Positions 1-10,758 of a DNA stretch of 64,000 nt are shown here, in pieces. Made by a program: the position numbers and the translations under genes. The notes below the pieces were generated by a model. The model did not search any database. It saw only the letters and a program-made list of their open reading frames with translations, and had not been told where the DNA came from. Numbering within the stretch: the stretch's first letter is position 1; the number at the start of each line of letters is the position of its first letter. The stretch covers positions 108,370,898-108,434,897 of the forward strand of contig NC_034409.1 in NCBI RefSeq assembly GCF_002078875.1. The letters run 5' to 3'. This DNA comes from Numida meleagris (lineage: Eukaryota; Chordata; Aves; Galliformes; Numididae).

Positions 1-2975
1 TCTTATCTATTCACTGGACTCTGGGCTAATTTTTGATCCTTTTGAGCTGGATGTTGATGTTACACCCAGCAATATACGCAAAAAACTGCATCATAAAGAA
101 TACACTATGGCTATTGTCATGGCCCTTAAGCTAAATGAAAAGAAGTTAATTCAGGAGGTTATAGAAGCCATACCTGGTAATGAAGGTAAGTGGATCTTCT
201 GTGATATTTGACTGAGCTGATTGTAAGCAGAGATGCTTAAGCCCAATGAAGTGTGGCATAAATGGCGAAGTTTCCCACTACAGAAGAGGAAAAGTTAGAA
301 CATTCAAAGACTTCAGTTGGTTTTACAGTTGCTAAAGACTAGGGAGGAAAGGATGATCTTCTGTTTTAAAAAAAAAAAAAAAAAAAAGAAAGAAAAGTTG
401 ACCTTCTGGTGTTAACTTATGTTATAATGTTACCAATCTACTGTGTGGTCTTCTAGTGGCTTTTGAACATGGACTTTGATCGGGTCCAGATCCATGCCAA
501 GTTTTGCATTCATGTAAATAAAGCAATTGATGTTAGAAGGACTTAGCAAATTTAATATGACTTAGCAATGTGCCAGTGTAATGAAGACAGTCGACTGAAT
601 TCTGGGCTGTACTGTTGAGAATGTAGTCAGCAGCTTGAGGGAAGTGATTAGTCTCCTCTGTTCAGAGCTTGTGAGACTGTATTAGGAGTATTCAGTAGGA
701 GGAATTGGAAAACTATTAGAGGGCCAGAGTGCACAACAGCTGAGAAGATGCTGAGAGAGGGTGAAGTGTGGAAATTTTGGTTGTTGAAATCCACTGTTAA
801 CAGAAGGAATGCGTGACTGTTTCTTTAACACAGAAAGAGATTGACTCTTCGGGTGGCTGCTGAGAGTAAGAGTTTGTTATTTTGAGAAAGAATTGTATGT
901 AGTGAGGTCATCACTATTTTGAACACTTGTAAATCGTGCTGCTTCATAGTGTCCAGTTGCCAACAGCATTCAGGTACTTCCTCTGTGAGCAGGCAGCTCT
1001 GGTATCTTTTCAAGCATCCTTTATTGCCTCTTGATGTTACACCTTAGTAGTTTCACTGAACTTTACAAAAACTATGAAGTCAGGAGTGACACTTAAACTG
1101 AAAGAAGGAAAGGAAATGGGTAAAAGTTCTGGAGGAGAGATGGTGAGAGAGTGTCCTGTTAGGGGGAAAAATATTATTGCACATCTTAGGTAGGAGGAGA
1201 GTAAAATTCTTGCTTTTAAATCCAATAGTGATTGGAAGGCTCAAAAGGAAAGATGTGCTTCCTGAGAGGTTGTGGTACTGTGCCCTGAAATATAATATTA
1301 AACATCAAATAGTTGCCAAAACCATGCTGTCTCTTCTGCTTCTTCACATCCTTTCCTATGGTCTCTTACATGTTATTCCAAATAGTAACTCAATTCTGTG
1401 TTTTTCTGTGTTGTTTGTTTCCTATTTACACAGTTGATGTTGTCTGCTCATCGCTCCCAGATCTGTATGTGGAGAAGGTGTTGGAGTTCCTGGCCTCTGC
1501 CTTTGAGATATCTTGTCATTTAGAGTTCTATCTTATCTGGGCTCATAAGTTGCTCATGCTGCATGGACAGAAATTAAAAACAAGGTGAGCTGCTGTGAAA
1601 GTGAAAAAGCTGACAAGTGTTTCAAAACTCTTTCAGTCTGGACTTTCCATTACAGTTAGTGGTGTTCTAGATAGATGTAGGCGTAGGAATTGAAATGATG
1701 TGATTTTTACAGCTTCTTTACTAACAAGTGTGTATGAGAATTGGGTTGCATAGTAGCATTTGTGAGGATAAAAGCATTTGTCAAGCACTGCCGGTAAAAC
1801 TTTCCATAGCTTGCTTAGCCTGTAAATGCGTAAAGATTTCAAAAGCGCCTCTAGGATTTGGGGATTTTTTTTTTTAATGATTATGTACATTAAATACAAC
1901 TGAAGGATAACGAGCTTGTGCTGACTGCACTTTATGGAGTTAGCTTGTGATTACAGCGTGCACTGCTGGCTTGTTAGTGAGTGCTTTGACTTCTTACAAA
2001 GTTCTTGAAAATGACATGGGCTTGCCCTGTGCATTGTATTCAGCCTACTCTTAGTATAGAGTTCATAGACTTCTTGGAATAAAACCGGGTAAAGTGGGGG
2101 TATGACAGAGAGCTAGAGACATCTGAAATGGAGTCCTGCCGGTTAAAGCACTAGTGTACTGTGTAACTCATGACTCGCCTCAACATTAGTATTAACAGCT
2201 GAGTGTCTGAAATGGCCAGAGCAAACTTTCTCCTTTTTGCTTCTGATAAAGTAGAGAGTTTAAAACAAACTATTTATTGTTTGGAAAGTAATGTAGTACT
2301 TGGAAGAAGTTGTTATCATTACAGCAAGCAGAATTTAGTTCTCCATGGTGCCGCTTGACATTAAAAAAAAAAAAAAGGCAAATATTTGGCTTGGCAGTAA
2401 ATTATTTGTATGAATATAATTGTTTTTGGCACAGTCAAAAGCAAAACGCTTTTGTCTAATGTTAAATTAGACAATGACACATGTTTGTTAAAGTTCTGAG
2501 AATATGGAAAAGTACTAGATTTCCACACGTAAATATAAATTACAATGCAAGTTGTATGTTTTCTCCATTTAAGGTCACAGAAGCTGCTCCCCATGATTCA
2601 GTTCCTTCAGAAAAGCATCCAGCGTCACTTTGAAGATGTTTCCAAGCTGTATGTATTGCTATATTTTGAAGTTTTAATCAAAACCCTTCACTGCAGTGTG
2701 GAGTAATTTGCAGGACGATATTGTAGCACTAGAAGTTTCAAAACCCTCTTCTTCTAGAGGTGTTTATGCTTTAGGAGAAAAAAGGAATTTTGTTCCTAAC
2801 GTGTTCTTACTTTTACAGCTGTGAATGGAATATCTACAATATCAAATATGCGTTGGCCATTTCACAACAGCGGGGCATGAAGCGTGTGGCAGAAACATCA
2901 GTAGATGAAGAAGACTTGGAATCTGACAATGATTATCTTATGCAAGAAGTTCCTAACGACAATTGCAGTTCCTAG
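1..2975 (+). CDS. PWP2: PWP2, periodic tryptophan protein 2 homologue (3' part, four coding exons)
   Basis: The C-terminal part of PWP2, a nucleolar WD-repeat protein (UTP1) of the UTP-B subcomplex of the small-subunit processome, needed for early 18S rRNA processing. Exons: 1-185 (enters before the window), 1434-1584, 2574-2648 and 2819-2975. All junctions are GT-AG, with phases 1, 2 and 2 that join without a frame break. The first exon reads LIYSLDSGLIFDPFELDVDV and continues into an MAIVMALKLNE helix, which is the Utp12-type C-terminal domain following the WD propellers. The last exon carries CEWNIYNIKYALAISQQRG, close to the family's CDQNCYNVRYALAVS region as I remember it, and then an acidic tail ending in NDNCSS and TAG at 2973-2975. 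All WD repeats lie upstream, outside the window. The neighbour GATD3 on the same strand matches the human order. The family assignment is firm. Confidence 0.93.
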
Positions 2976-3288
2976 TTATTCTTCACAGGAGAAAACCTAA
3001 GACAACGTAAATTTATGCAGTGGTATTCACTGGGACTGAGTGGCCCTCATAGTGGCATAATTTAGCTCTTTCTAGCAGTGTGGAATGGAGTTGCGTGTGA
3101 GTTACAGAAGTGGGAGAGATTTTGGATAGACAGTGCCATCTGTGGTGTGCTTTGTGTAGCCTCCGTCCATAACATCAATGATTGGTTGCTTCACAGCACT
3201 GATTTCTTATTTTTTTTAATTGTTCTTAGTTTCAGGTAAGATAAAAAACATGTTTAGAAGTATGCCTGGAAGAAATGCATTTATTAAA
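2976..3288 (+). other. PWP2: PWP2 3' UTR with ATTAAA poly(A) signal
   Basis: Non-coding sequence after the PWP2 stop. An ATTAAA hexamer at 3283-3288 is followed within 15 nt by a GT-rich element (TTGTGTATAG), the usual layout of a vertebrate cleavage site. The next convincing hexamers are far downstream, so I infer a 3' UTR of about 0.3 kb. Transcript data could show a longer form. Confidence 0.5.
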
Positions 3289-5107
3289 AGCACGTTGTGT
3301 ATAGATTAAGTATTGAGAATTATTTCTAATGTGGTCTTGTCATACTTTGTGGTGGACTCTTTTTTACCTCTGTTTTTATGTCATTCTTAATGGGAAAGCT
3401 ACATATTGCTCTCAACTTGTTTGAAATTTTTATTTGGTTATAATACATGCTTATTATTGGAGCACTGTTAGGAGTAAGTGGACCTGGTTTTCTTGGTTTT
3501 GTAATTTCCAAATCATTGTTTATTAACACAAAAATCTTGAAACTAATGTTTTCTTTGCTTTTAGGAGTTGGTGTGGGAATTGGCTAATAATGACATTGAG
3601 GTTCTGAATGCAAAGAACTATATCCATATCTGTATTGTTTTCAAGCCGTATGTTGAAAGGGCTTTGATTTAAGATGCTGCAAATAATAGTGAGTCAGGAT
3701 TGATTTTATTTGCAGTGTATTCTGTTCTGGATTAATTTTCTGGTCTCTTCCTACTCTTGGAAAAGAGGTGTGAATATAGAAAACTGTTGCAGAAAAAAAA
3801 ATAAGTCTAAAATATTCAGTGGACATGTTAGTTCTAAGATTTCAGTATGTAAAATTAATATGCACTTGCTAAAGTGAAGCATACCAAATGTTTTGATTTT
3901 TTTTTAATTATTTTTTCTTTCTTTATAGTAAAAAGTTCAGAATTTCTTTTCAGTTGCTGGTGTTCCCTTGCCTCCTGTTGTTTTCATGATCATGGCAATG
4001 TTTCAGGGTCTCAGGGCAGTGAAGGAGTTGCTGGGCTGGAGAGACTCTTGTTGGCATTTCTAATTGCTTCTCATTCTCTTCCACTCCTGTGCCTCCTTTC
4101 CCTACCATGGCAGAAAGTAGGTTATGTAGAAGGGGGGCATAGGTGTAGGTAGGGAAGCAGCAGCACAGGAAGAAGAGAAAAATCCCTGCAGCATTTAAGC
4201 TAACATAGAGAACATAACCATGTTATCTGACATGTAAGGTGATTGTTACTACTTAATCCAATGTACTAGTTTTCACATGCATGTCTTACTGTCAGACTTT
4301 TTTTTTTTCACATGCACGTCTTACTGTCAGACTTTTTTTTTTTTAAGGACCTTATTCTTGTAAACTATATGACCCATAACTCTAAGTGCTTTGGGACTGT
4401 CATGACAATAGCTTTGTGTTATGTAAAAGAGGAGTTTGCTGTTCATTAAGCAGGCTGACTTTATCCCTAAATTTTTAATAGTCTTTTGGGTTCACAATAT
4501 TAAGGAACACAAACCTGGAGAAAATCTGTCCTTTCAGAGCAACTTAGAGATGTGGTTCGGGATTTACTCTTCATGTCCAAAACATTAAAGATGAAAATTT
4601 CACAAGAGTATTCTTCATAAAATGCAAGAGCCTTGAGAGAAAGCAGGAGAGGTGGGGTAGCATCTGTTCTTACACATAAGGATGTGTTCCACTGACATTT
4701 GCCACTTTGTTTGAGCTGTAGCAAGCCGTTAGGTTATGAAGACAAATTCCACGATGCACGTGGTAGATAAAAATTTTTCCAGCGTGTCTTTCCTTATCAA
4801 TAGGGAGAATACTAGAAACTGAATTTTAAAGTCTGGTAGGTCCGAAGTTTGGACTAATCCTCGTGCCTGGTAGCAAAATGTGCAAGTTGGACACAATCAC
4901 CTTCTGGAGTAGGGCTAGGCCTTGAAGCAGTGTAATTTCCTTACCTTCTGTTGCCACTCAAAATCACACCTGCAAACTTGCATCTTGGTTTAATTTGATC
5001 TGATCCTGTGTAGGTGTCTACTTCAACAGGTATGCTGTGAGAAACACTAGCATTATCAAAACTGTAGTATACCATGGGAAGAAACTGGGGAAAAGGATAG
5101 AACGGTG
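3289..5107. other. PWP2-GATD3 intergenic spacer
   Basis: AT-rich DNA with no credible exon. Short reading frames here have no splice context or recognisable motif. The only structured element is the tandem duplication listed separately at about 4271-4343. Confidence 0.6.
4271..4344. repeat. Two-copy tandem duplication, about 36 bp unit with T-tract
   Basis: The unit TTCACATGCATGTCTTACTG, continuing into TCAGAC and a run of T, occurs twice in direct succession. The second copy differs by one base (CATGCACG for CATGCATG) and by T-run length. This is a recent slippage or unequal-exchange duplication with the T-tract at the junction. Confidence 0.85.
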
Positions 5108-5290
5108 CTCATAGAATCATTACAGTTGGAAAGGCCACTAAGATCACCTAGTCCAACCACCAGCCCATCCCCACCGTGCCCACTGTGTCCCTCAGTGCCA
5201 CATGGACATGGTTCAGGAACACCTCCAGGGAGGGTGACTCCACCACCTCCCTGGGCAGCCTGTTGCTCTTCTGCAACAGCTCCTGCCCTT
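5108..5290 (-). mobile_element. CR1 LINE 3' fragment
   Basis: Reads ATAGAATCATTACAGTTGG then CCACTAAGATCACCTAGTCC on the plus strand, the reverse complement of the avian CR1 3' terminus, so the element is on the minus strand. It is 5'-truncated, as most CR1 copies are. It ends about 150 bp before the GATD3 CpG island. Confidence 0.9.
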
Positions 5291-5439
5291 GCTGAGATGT
5301 GTGGTGATCTCCAGCTGATTTTGGCTGCAGTCAAATGTGCAAAGGCTGCTTTAGTTGTAGAAAACAGGAGATAGATACACACTAGCGAGTCATCAATGTA
5401 TCTCTGCCATGGATCTTCGCATGCTACCCTTGCACGTTT

Positions 5440-5840
5440 ATCCTTCCTCGATGAATACTTAGCGATGGCCCTCCTCTCCTCCAGAGGGAGCCCCCAACAC
5501 CACCGCCAAAGGCGCAGCGGCCTCCCGGCGCGGCCCACCCCCCGCGGCCTGCCCTGCTCCGGTCCGCGCTCCGCCAGCCTTCCGCCCTCGCTCCGACCAC
5601 CCGCGGCCATGCTGCCCGCCCGCGGGCCGGCCCTGTGCTCCGCGCTGCGGCGGGCAGCGCCCTGCGGCTTCGCCTCCTTCCATTGCTCCGCCCGCCGCCC
5701 CCGCGGCGCCCGCGTCGCTGTGGTGAGTGAGGCGGGGGGCCGGGGCAGCGCAGCAGGGAGAGGAAGTTGGTTTGTGCGCTGCTAGCGCCCAGCCAGTGCC
5801 GTGCCGGTGGAAGGGCAGCGGGGCTTGGTGTGGTGGTGGT
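5440..5840 (+). promoter_or_regulatory. CpG island promoter of GATD3
   Basis: Abruptly GC-rich and CpG-dense DNA (many CGCGG, CCGCC and GCGGC words) surrounds GATD3 exon 1. It is the only such island in the window. No TATA box is seen close upstream of the start codon, which suits a housekeeping, dispersed-start promoter. The exact transcription start cannot be read from sequence alone. Confidence 0.75.
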
Positions 5841-8800
5841 GGTGGGAGGGCTCGGTGCAGCGTCAGGCCTGACTAGTAGGAAGGCAGTTTTTGTCTCTGG
5901 AAAAGTACTGGCATAGCAGAAGTGAAACAGTGCTTTAGTATAGAATCATAGAATTGTTTTGTATAGAATCATTAGAATCCAATTTAGACACATGGGAAAG
6001 ACTGCTAAGACCATTTAGTCCAGTCACCAGCTAATCCCCATCGTGCCCACTAACCATGTCCTTTGATGCCACATCACATGGTTCTTGAACACTTTCATGG
6101 ACAGTGACTTCACTACCTCCCTGGGCAGCCTGTGCCACTGCCTCACCGCTTTCTGAGAAGAAATTCTTCCTGATATCCAACCTGAATCTCCATTCCTTCT
6201 CATCCTATTGCTGTTACCTGGGAGAAGAGGCTGACGCCCACCTCGCCACAGCCTCCTTTCAGGTTGTTGTAGAGAGCAATAAGGTCTCCCCTGAGCCTCC
6301 TCTTCAGAATGAACAGGCCCAGTTCTCTCAGCTGCTCCCCAAAGGTTCTGCACTGCAGACCCACCACAGTTTCATTGGCCTTCTCTGAACACACTTTAGG
6401 GCCTCAGTGTCTTTCTTGTAGTGGGGGGCCCAGAATTGAACACAGCACTCAAGGCACAGCCTCTCTAGTGCTGAATACAGAAGGATGATCACCTCTCTAG
6501 TCCTGCTGGCAACACTATTTTTGATACAAGCCAGGATTTTAAAGAGTTTCAAGAACATTTAGCAGGTGTTGTGTGCAGAAGATAAGTACAGGACAGTTGT
6601 TTTTGTGTATATTCATTCTACGCTTACCAAAAGGTGGAATAAAAACGTAAGAAGTAAAGACTGGTTGTAAATATCAGAGCAATGAAACTGAACAGCAAAA
6701 CATTCCTGGGTTGATCTAGCAAAGTAGCGGTGAGACATCTGGTCGGATAGCTGAGAACTGGATGTGGTGAGCTGAAAGCCCCTCCAAATCCCAAGTTTCT
6801 AACTAAGGCAGTTTCACTTGAGTTTCTGTTCATGTATCTGATAAAAAAAAAACTTTCAGGTTTCTAAAGAGCAGATGTAAAGCCAGGAGGGAAGAGAAGA
6901 AATGGACCCTCTTCAACTGGATTTTTTCCTTCAAAAAGAACAGAACTAAAACTCAGAAGTGTTCGTGTATATACTTTCAAGAACTAGAGAGTCCTTTGGA
7001 TTTTTTTGTTTGTTTGTTCTCATAACCTCTTTTTTCATTTTCTCCTTTTTTTTTTTTCTCCTTTCTATTACTTTGTGAAAGATTCCCTCCTGCCATAAAA
7101 GAACAACTTATTGCTTTGTGGTTTTTATTCTCCTTTGCGTATAAGCAAACTGAAAGTATTATTACCACGGTAATAAAATGTAGTTAATGTTTCATAATTA
7201 GATTGAAAGTGATTTAACTATTAATCTGTGATATGGGTTCTCAGACAAAATGCAGCAGCAGGTTACGTAGCTTGTCATAAGTGCTGTAAGTGCGCTTCTA
7301 ACCCACTTGGGTTTGACGTGCATCTAGGTAAGAAGGCGTTTTACACCTTAATGACACTTGATACATTGGATGTACGGCACTCAAAATAACCCACTGCGTG
7401 CATGATACTGTGCCAGTTTATAAACTCTAAGGAACAAATGCAGGAGCAAATAAATAAATACTAGTTCTCTCCGAGCCCTGTCTGTCTGGGGTAGGTAGCT
7501 AAAAATAGGGAATGCCAGTTCTGTTGTATGTCAAATGGCAATGCTGAGACTGATAGTGCGATGTTGACTGGCTTAGCCTAAGTTATTTCTTTCCCCCTAT
7601 TTATTTCATTAATGTTTTTTTTAATCTTACAAGGACTACACAGAGTATCAAGTATTTTGTATCACTTGAAGTACTTTCTTGATTTTGCTGTCACAGGTCC
7701 TGTCTGGCTGTGGTGTCTACGATGGCACAGAAATCCATGAGGCTTCCGCGTAAGTTACTGTGTGAAGCTGGGGGCTCAGAAGAAGTCTGCTTTACATTAG
7801 AGCACACTGTTGAATTCATTTCTGCAGTCTCGAGGGTTTAACTTCCTCTGAAATATGTGGTATAGTTTTTCTTCAGAGTCCTGTCATGTGTTTGTGAAGC
7901 TTTTATCAAAGCATAACTGGGAGCTTGCATTGCAGCCTTGCTGCCTGATCACCGTCCAAAGATACAGAGCACTCCAGGTGTTGCCAGAGCAGTGAGTTAG
8001 AGACAGACAGTTTTTCCTTCAGAAACAGAAATTCAGACTTCCAGAATTGATTTCAGCAGAGATAAGTACAGACTTAGTTTCATAATCATCTGGAGTTTTC
8101 ATTTCTGGGGCTAAATTCAACACTGTTAATTGTTAATTCTCAAGTTGAACTATTAACTCTTACTATTTGTTAATAAGAGATCTTTCACCTGGATTAAGTG
8201 TGCTCATAGATATGTTAATGGTGGGACTCTTCCTTAACACCCAGGGACTTGCAATGAGTAAAGAAGTTCATATAGTTCCTGGTTGCCTGGAGGGGAACAC
8301 TGAGCAAAGAAACTTGTCTCTAGCTTCCCTGACCCATCGTTCAGATTGACTTTCTGTTCTACTCTGAACTTTGGTATTTCATGGCAGGATTTTGCTCCCT
8401 CTCTTGCTCCTACTTTGGTAGGATGTGTTTTTCCTCTTTTCTCAAAATCAAGTGGAATGTTCCTAGCAAGACATAAGGGGCAGATGAAGCCTCTCTCCTG
8501 AGGTTTTCAGCGTGTTTCATTTCTGTCTTCGTAGTGTACTGGTACACCTTAGTCGTGGGGGAGCTGAGGTTCAGATGTATGCTCCAGATATTCCTCAGAT
8601 GCATGTCGTTGACCACAGTAAAGGACAACCAGCTGAAGCTGAGTCAAGGTAAGGCCATGTTAATTTGATTTCTGTGATGCCTGGATCTCGACCTTAGTTG
8701 TTTTTGAGATCTAGCAGCTTGTAACTGAACTTGGAGCACTTTACTGGCTGGCTTTAGTAGCTGGATGCTAGCTAGTGCTTTGCTGGAGATTAAAAATTAG

Positions 8801-10757
8801 TAATTCTGGAGGTGATTATATGTGGCCTTCTAATGTCAGTGTTTCCTGGTGGTGATATTTCAGAAGCATCTGTAGCTTCAGTTATTGAGTACAGCGTTTC
8901 TCACTTCCTCCCTCCCTCTGCCAAAACTTTCTTTTTTTGTGTGCAAGTGCTTAATTTGTGTCATTATTTTATTTTCTGTTCTTCAAGGAATGTTTTAGTG
9001 GAATCTGCAAGAATTGCTCGTGGCAAAATCACAAACCTGGCTAAGCTTACTACAGTGGACCATGATGCTGTGATATTCCCTGGTGGATTTGGAGCTGCTA
9101 AAAACTTGTGAGTGCCAATTAAATATTAGATTCCTTCTTTGTGATTCACACAATAAAATCCAGAATTAATAAATGGCCTTATTTAAAACATATTTTAAAT
9201 AAGTAGTTCTATGACATACCTAAACCTTAGAAGTGAGTCATTTTGACTAAAGCATTGCTGGCCAACTGCAGCATTGTTCAACCTTTTCAGAAAGTATTAA
9301 GTTTGTACTGTCCTCAAGAGCCAGACTCGGGGCAGATAGATATCTCTATTTGTAGATTTTGCTATGGTATGCATGAAGTTTCTTATTGTGGCAGATCTAC
9401 CTTTGCTGTTGATGGGAAAGATTGCAAGGTGAACAGAGAAGTTGAACGTGTCTTGAAAGACTTCCACAAAGCAGGCAAACCTATTGGGTATGTATGTTGG
9501 CCGGATAGGGGTATTTGTTTGATAATGCGCGTGTGGAGACATAGTGTGTTTTGTGGAAATGTGCGGCTCTTATGCTGTTATTCTTGGAGCTAGAAAAAAA
9601 AACCACCTTTGTATTTTTATCAGTTATAGCCTATTATTAAAATGTTTTTTTCAAGATGTCTGTGTGTGTAGGTATTTGTGAAAGAGACTAAGAAAATGTT
9701 GAGTGGATGTTGCTTTGGTATGCCTTTCAGATTTGTGAGACCACATCCATTTCAGTCTTTCCAATCATGACCAAGTTTTGAAAGAGTGCCATCACAGAAT
9801 TGTTTTGTAATTCCTTTTGTTGTAGTCTTTGCTGCATTTCACCAGTGTTGGCAGCAAAAGTTCTTTCTGGTGCTGAAGTAACTGTGGGCCATGAAGAAGA
9901 GGAAGGTGGCAAGTGGCCTTATGCTGGAACTGCGGGAGCCATTAAAGAACTGGGAGGAAAGCATTGTGTGAAGGAAGTAACTATATCCTTTCCTGTTAAT
10001 TTCCTCTTTGAGAGTTTAGTAATGTGTCACTATGGTAATGAATACATGCAGGATCTGTGCTTTTTCACTAACACTGTAGTTTAGAGGGAATTTATGGTGT
10101 GTAGCAGATAGCATGTGTAATATGATACATGATTAGAAAACATTGTCTTCTGTACACAGCTGCATAGTCTGAAGTTCTCAGCCATTGCCAGAGAACTCCT
10201 TTGGACACCTGCTGACACAGTCAGACCTGAATTGCCAAGTGAATTTGCACATAAAACTGTAATGAGATACAATTCATCAGTTACCTTTGAGATATGTATT
10301 TTTTCTTTTCCTGAAGGCAAAAACTGTGTTCAAACTGTACTCAGAGAGAGGCATTTTATTGCAATCGGTAAGTTCCATAAGTTTTCTTAACGTTTCTTGG
10401 TGATGTCATTCCTACAGATTGCTCTTGTAGTGTTTGCGTTTCTGGCAATATAGCTTCTACTATCTCAGGTTATAGGTTGCAGCTGTCTTTACAGCTGAAC
10501 AGTATAATGTACTTGGAGGTGTCTGTTTATGGGATAATAGAGTTCTAACGTTAGGTCAGTGATGCTTTATTTTGCAGAGAGCACCTGCAAGTGAGTCACA
10601 GGCTGTGTTTTCCTTAACTTCTTTCTACGAAGCTCACGTGGATACAAAAAACAAAGTGGTGACTACCCCAGCATTTATGTGTGAAACAGAATTACATAAC
10701 ATCTTTGATGGCATTGGGGCCATGGTGAAGAATGTGCTAAAATTAGCTGGCAAATAA
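5609..10757 (+). CDS. GATD3A: GATD3 (ES1 / C21orf33 homologue), mitochondrial DJ-1/PfpI-like protein, complete in seven exons
   Basis: Glutamine amidotransferase-like class 1 (DJ-1/PfpI superfamily) protein of mitochondria; the reaction it performs is poorly established. Coding exons: 5609-5722, 7697-7749, 8535-8648, 8988-9107, 9395-9487, 9826-9982 and 10629-10757. The total is 259 codons plus TAA, close to the 268 aa I recall for human. Residues 1-38 are Arg-rich with no acidic residue, a likely mitochondrial presequence, followed by [29 protein letters not shown] lies at about 124-133. [15 protein letters not shown] begins at about 164, with Cys167/168 at the nucleophile-elbow position. [20 protein letters not shown] is near the C-terminus. 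The first six exons use GT-AG or compatible sites, while intron 6 is AT-AC. The start is the ATG in the CpG island that gives the presequence. PWP2 lies upstream in the same orientation, as in human. Confidence 0.96.
5841..7696 (+). other. GATD3 intron 1 remainder
   Basis: The largest GATD3 intron, from the donor at 5723 (GTGAGTGAG) to the acceptor TGCTGTCACAG at 7696. Apart from the CR1 copy it holds T-rich tracts near 7000-7060 and no exon-like sequence. The first few hundred bases keep a GC-rich, GTGGTGGTGG-containing character carried over from the CpG island. Confidence 0.6.
5942..6560 (-). mobile_element. CR1 LINE fragment in GATD3 intron 1
   Basis: Longer CR1 copy, antisense to GATD3. 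It starts at a degraded 3' terminus (TAGAATCATTAGAATCC), passes the conserved CTCCCTGGGCAGCCTGTGCC block, and continues to a region reading as the end of the CR1 reverse-transcriptase frame. Several reading frames over this stretch are remnants of ORF2. All have lost integrity. Confidence 0.9.
9983..10628 (+). other. GATD3A: U12-type AT-AC intron (GATD3 intron 6)
   Basis: The exon 6/7 reading frame joins exactly only if the intron begins ATATCCTTTC (9983) and ends TTTCTAC (10628). The 5' end is the minor-spliceosome AT-AC consensus ATATCCTT. A branch-site match TCCTTAAC at 10611-10618 puts its adenosine about 11 nt from the terminal AC, the tight spacing U12 introns require. No GT donor follows VKEVT, and no AG precedes the GAA GCT CAC codons in a usable position. 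Confidence 0.93.
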
Positions 10758-10758
10758 A
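10753..10758 (+). terminator. AATAAA overlapping the GATD3 stop codon
   Basis: The hexamer AATAAA contains the TAA stop of GATD3 (10755-10757). If used, the mRNA would have almost no 3' UTR. A second AATAAA at 11572-11577, in a T-rich and GT-rich setting, is a more ordinary end and would give a 3' UTR of about 0.8 kb. Which is used is not visible here. Confidence 0.35.

Noticed and set aside
5056..5610. 184-codon minus-strand open frame across the GATD3 CpG island
   Set aside because: Low-complexity Gly/Arg/Pro translation of CpG-rich DNA plus antisense CR1. No domain, and it is antisense to a firm exon.
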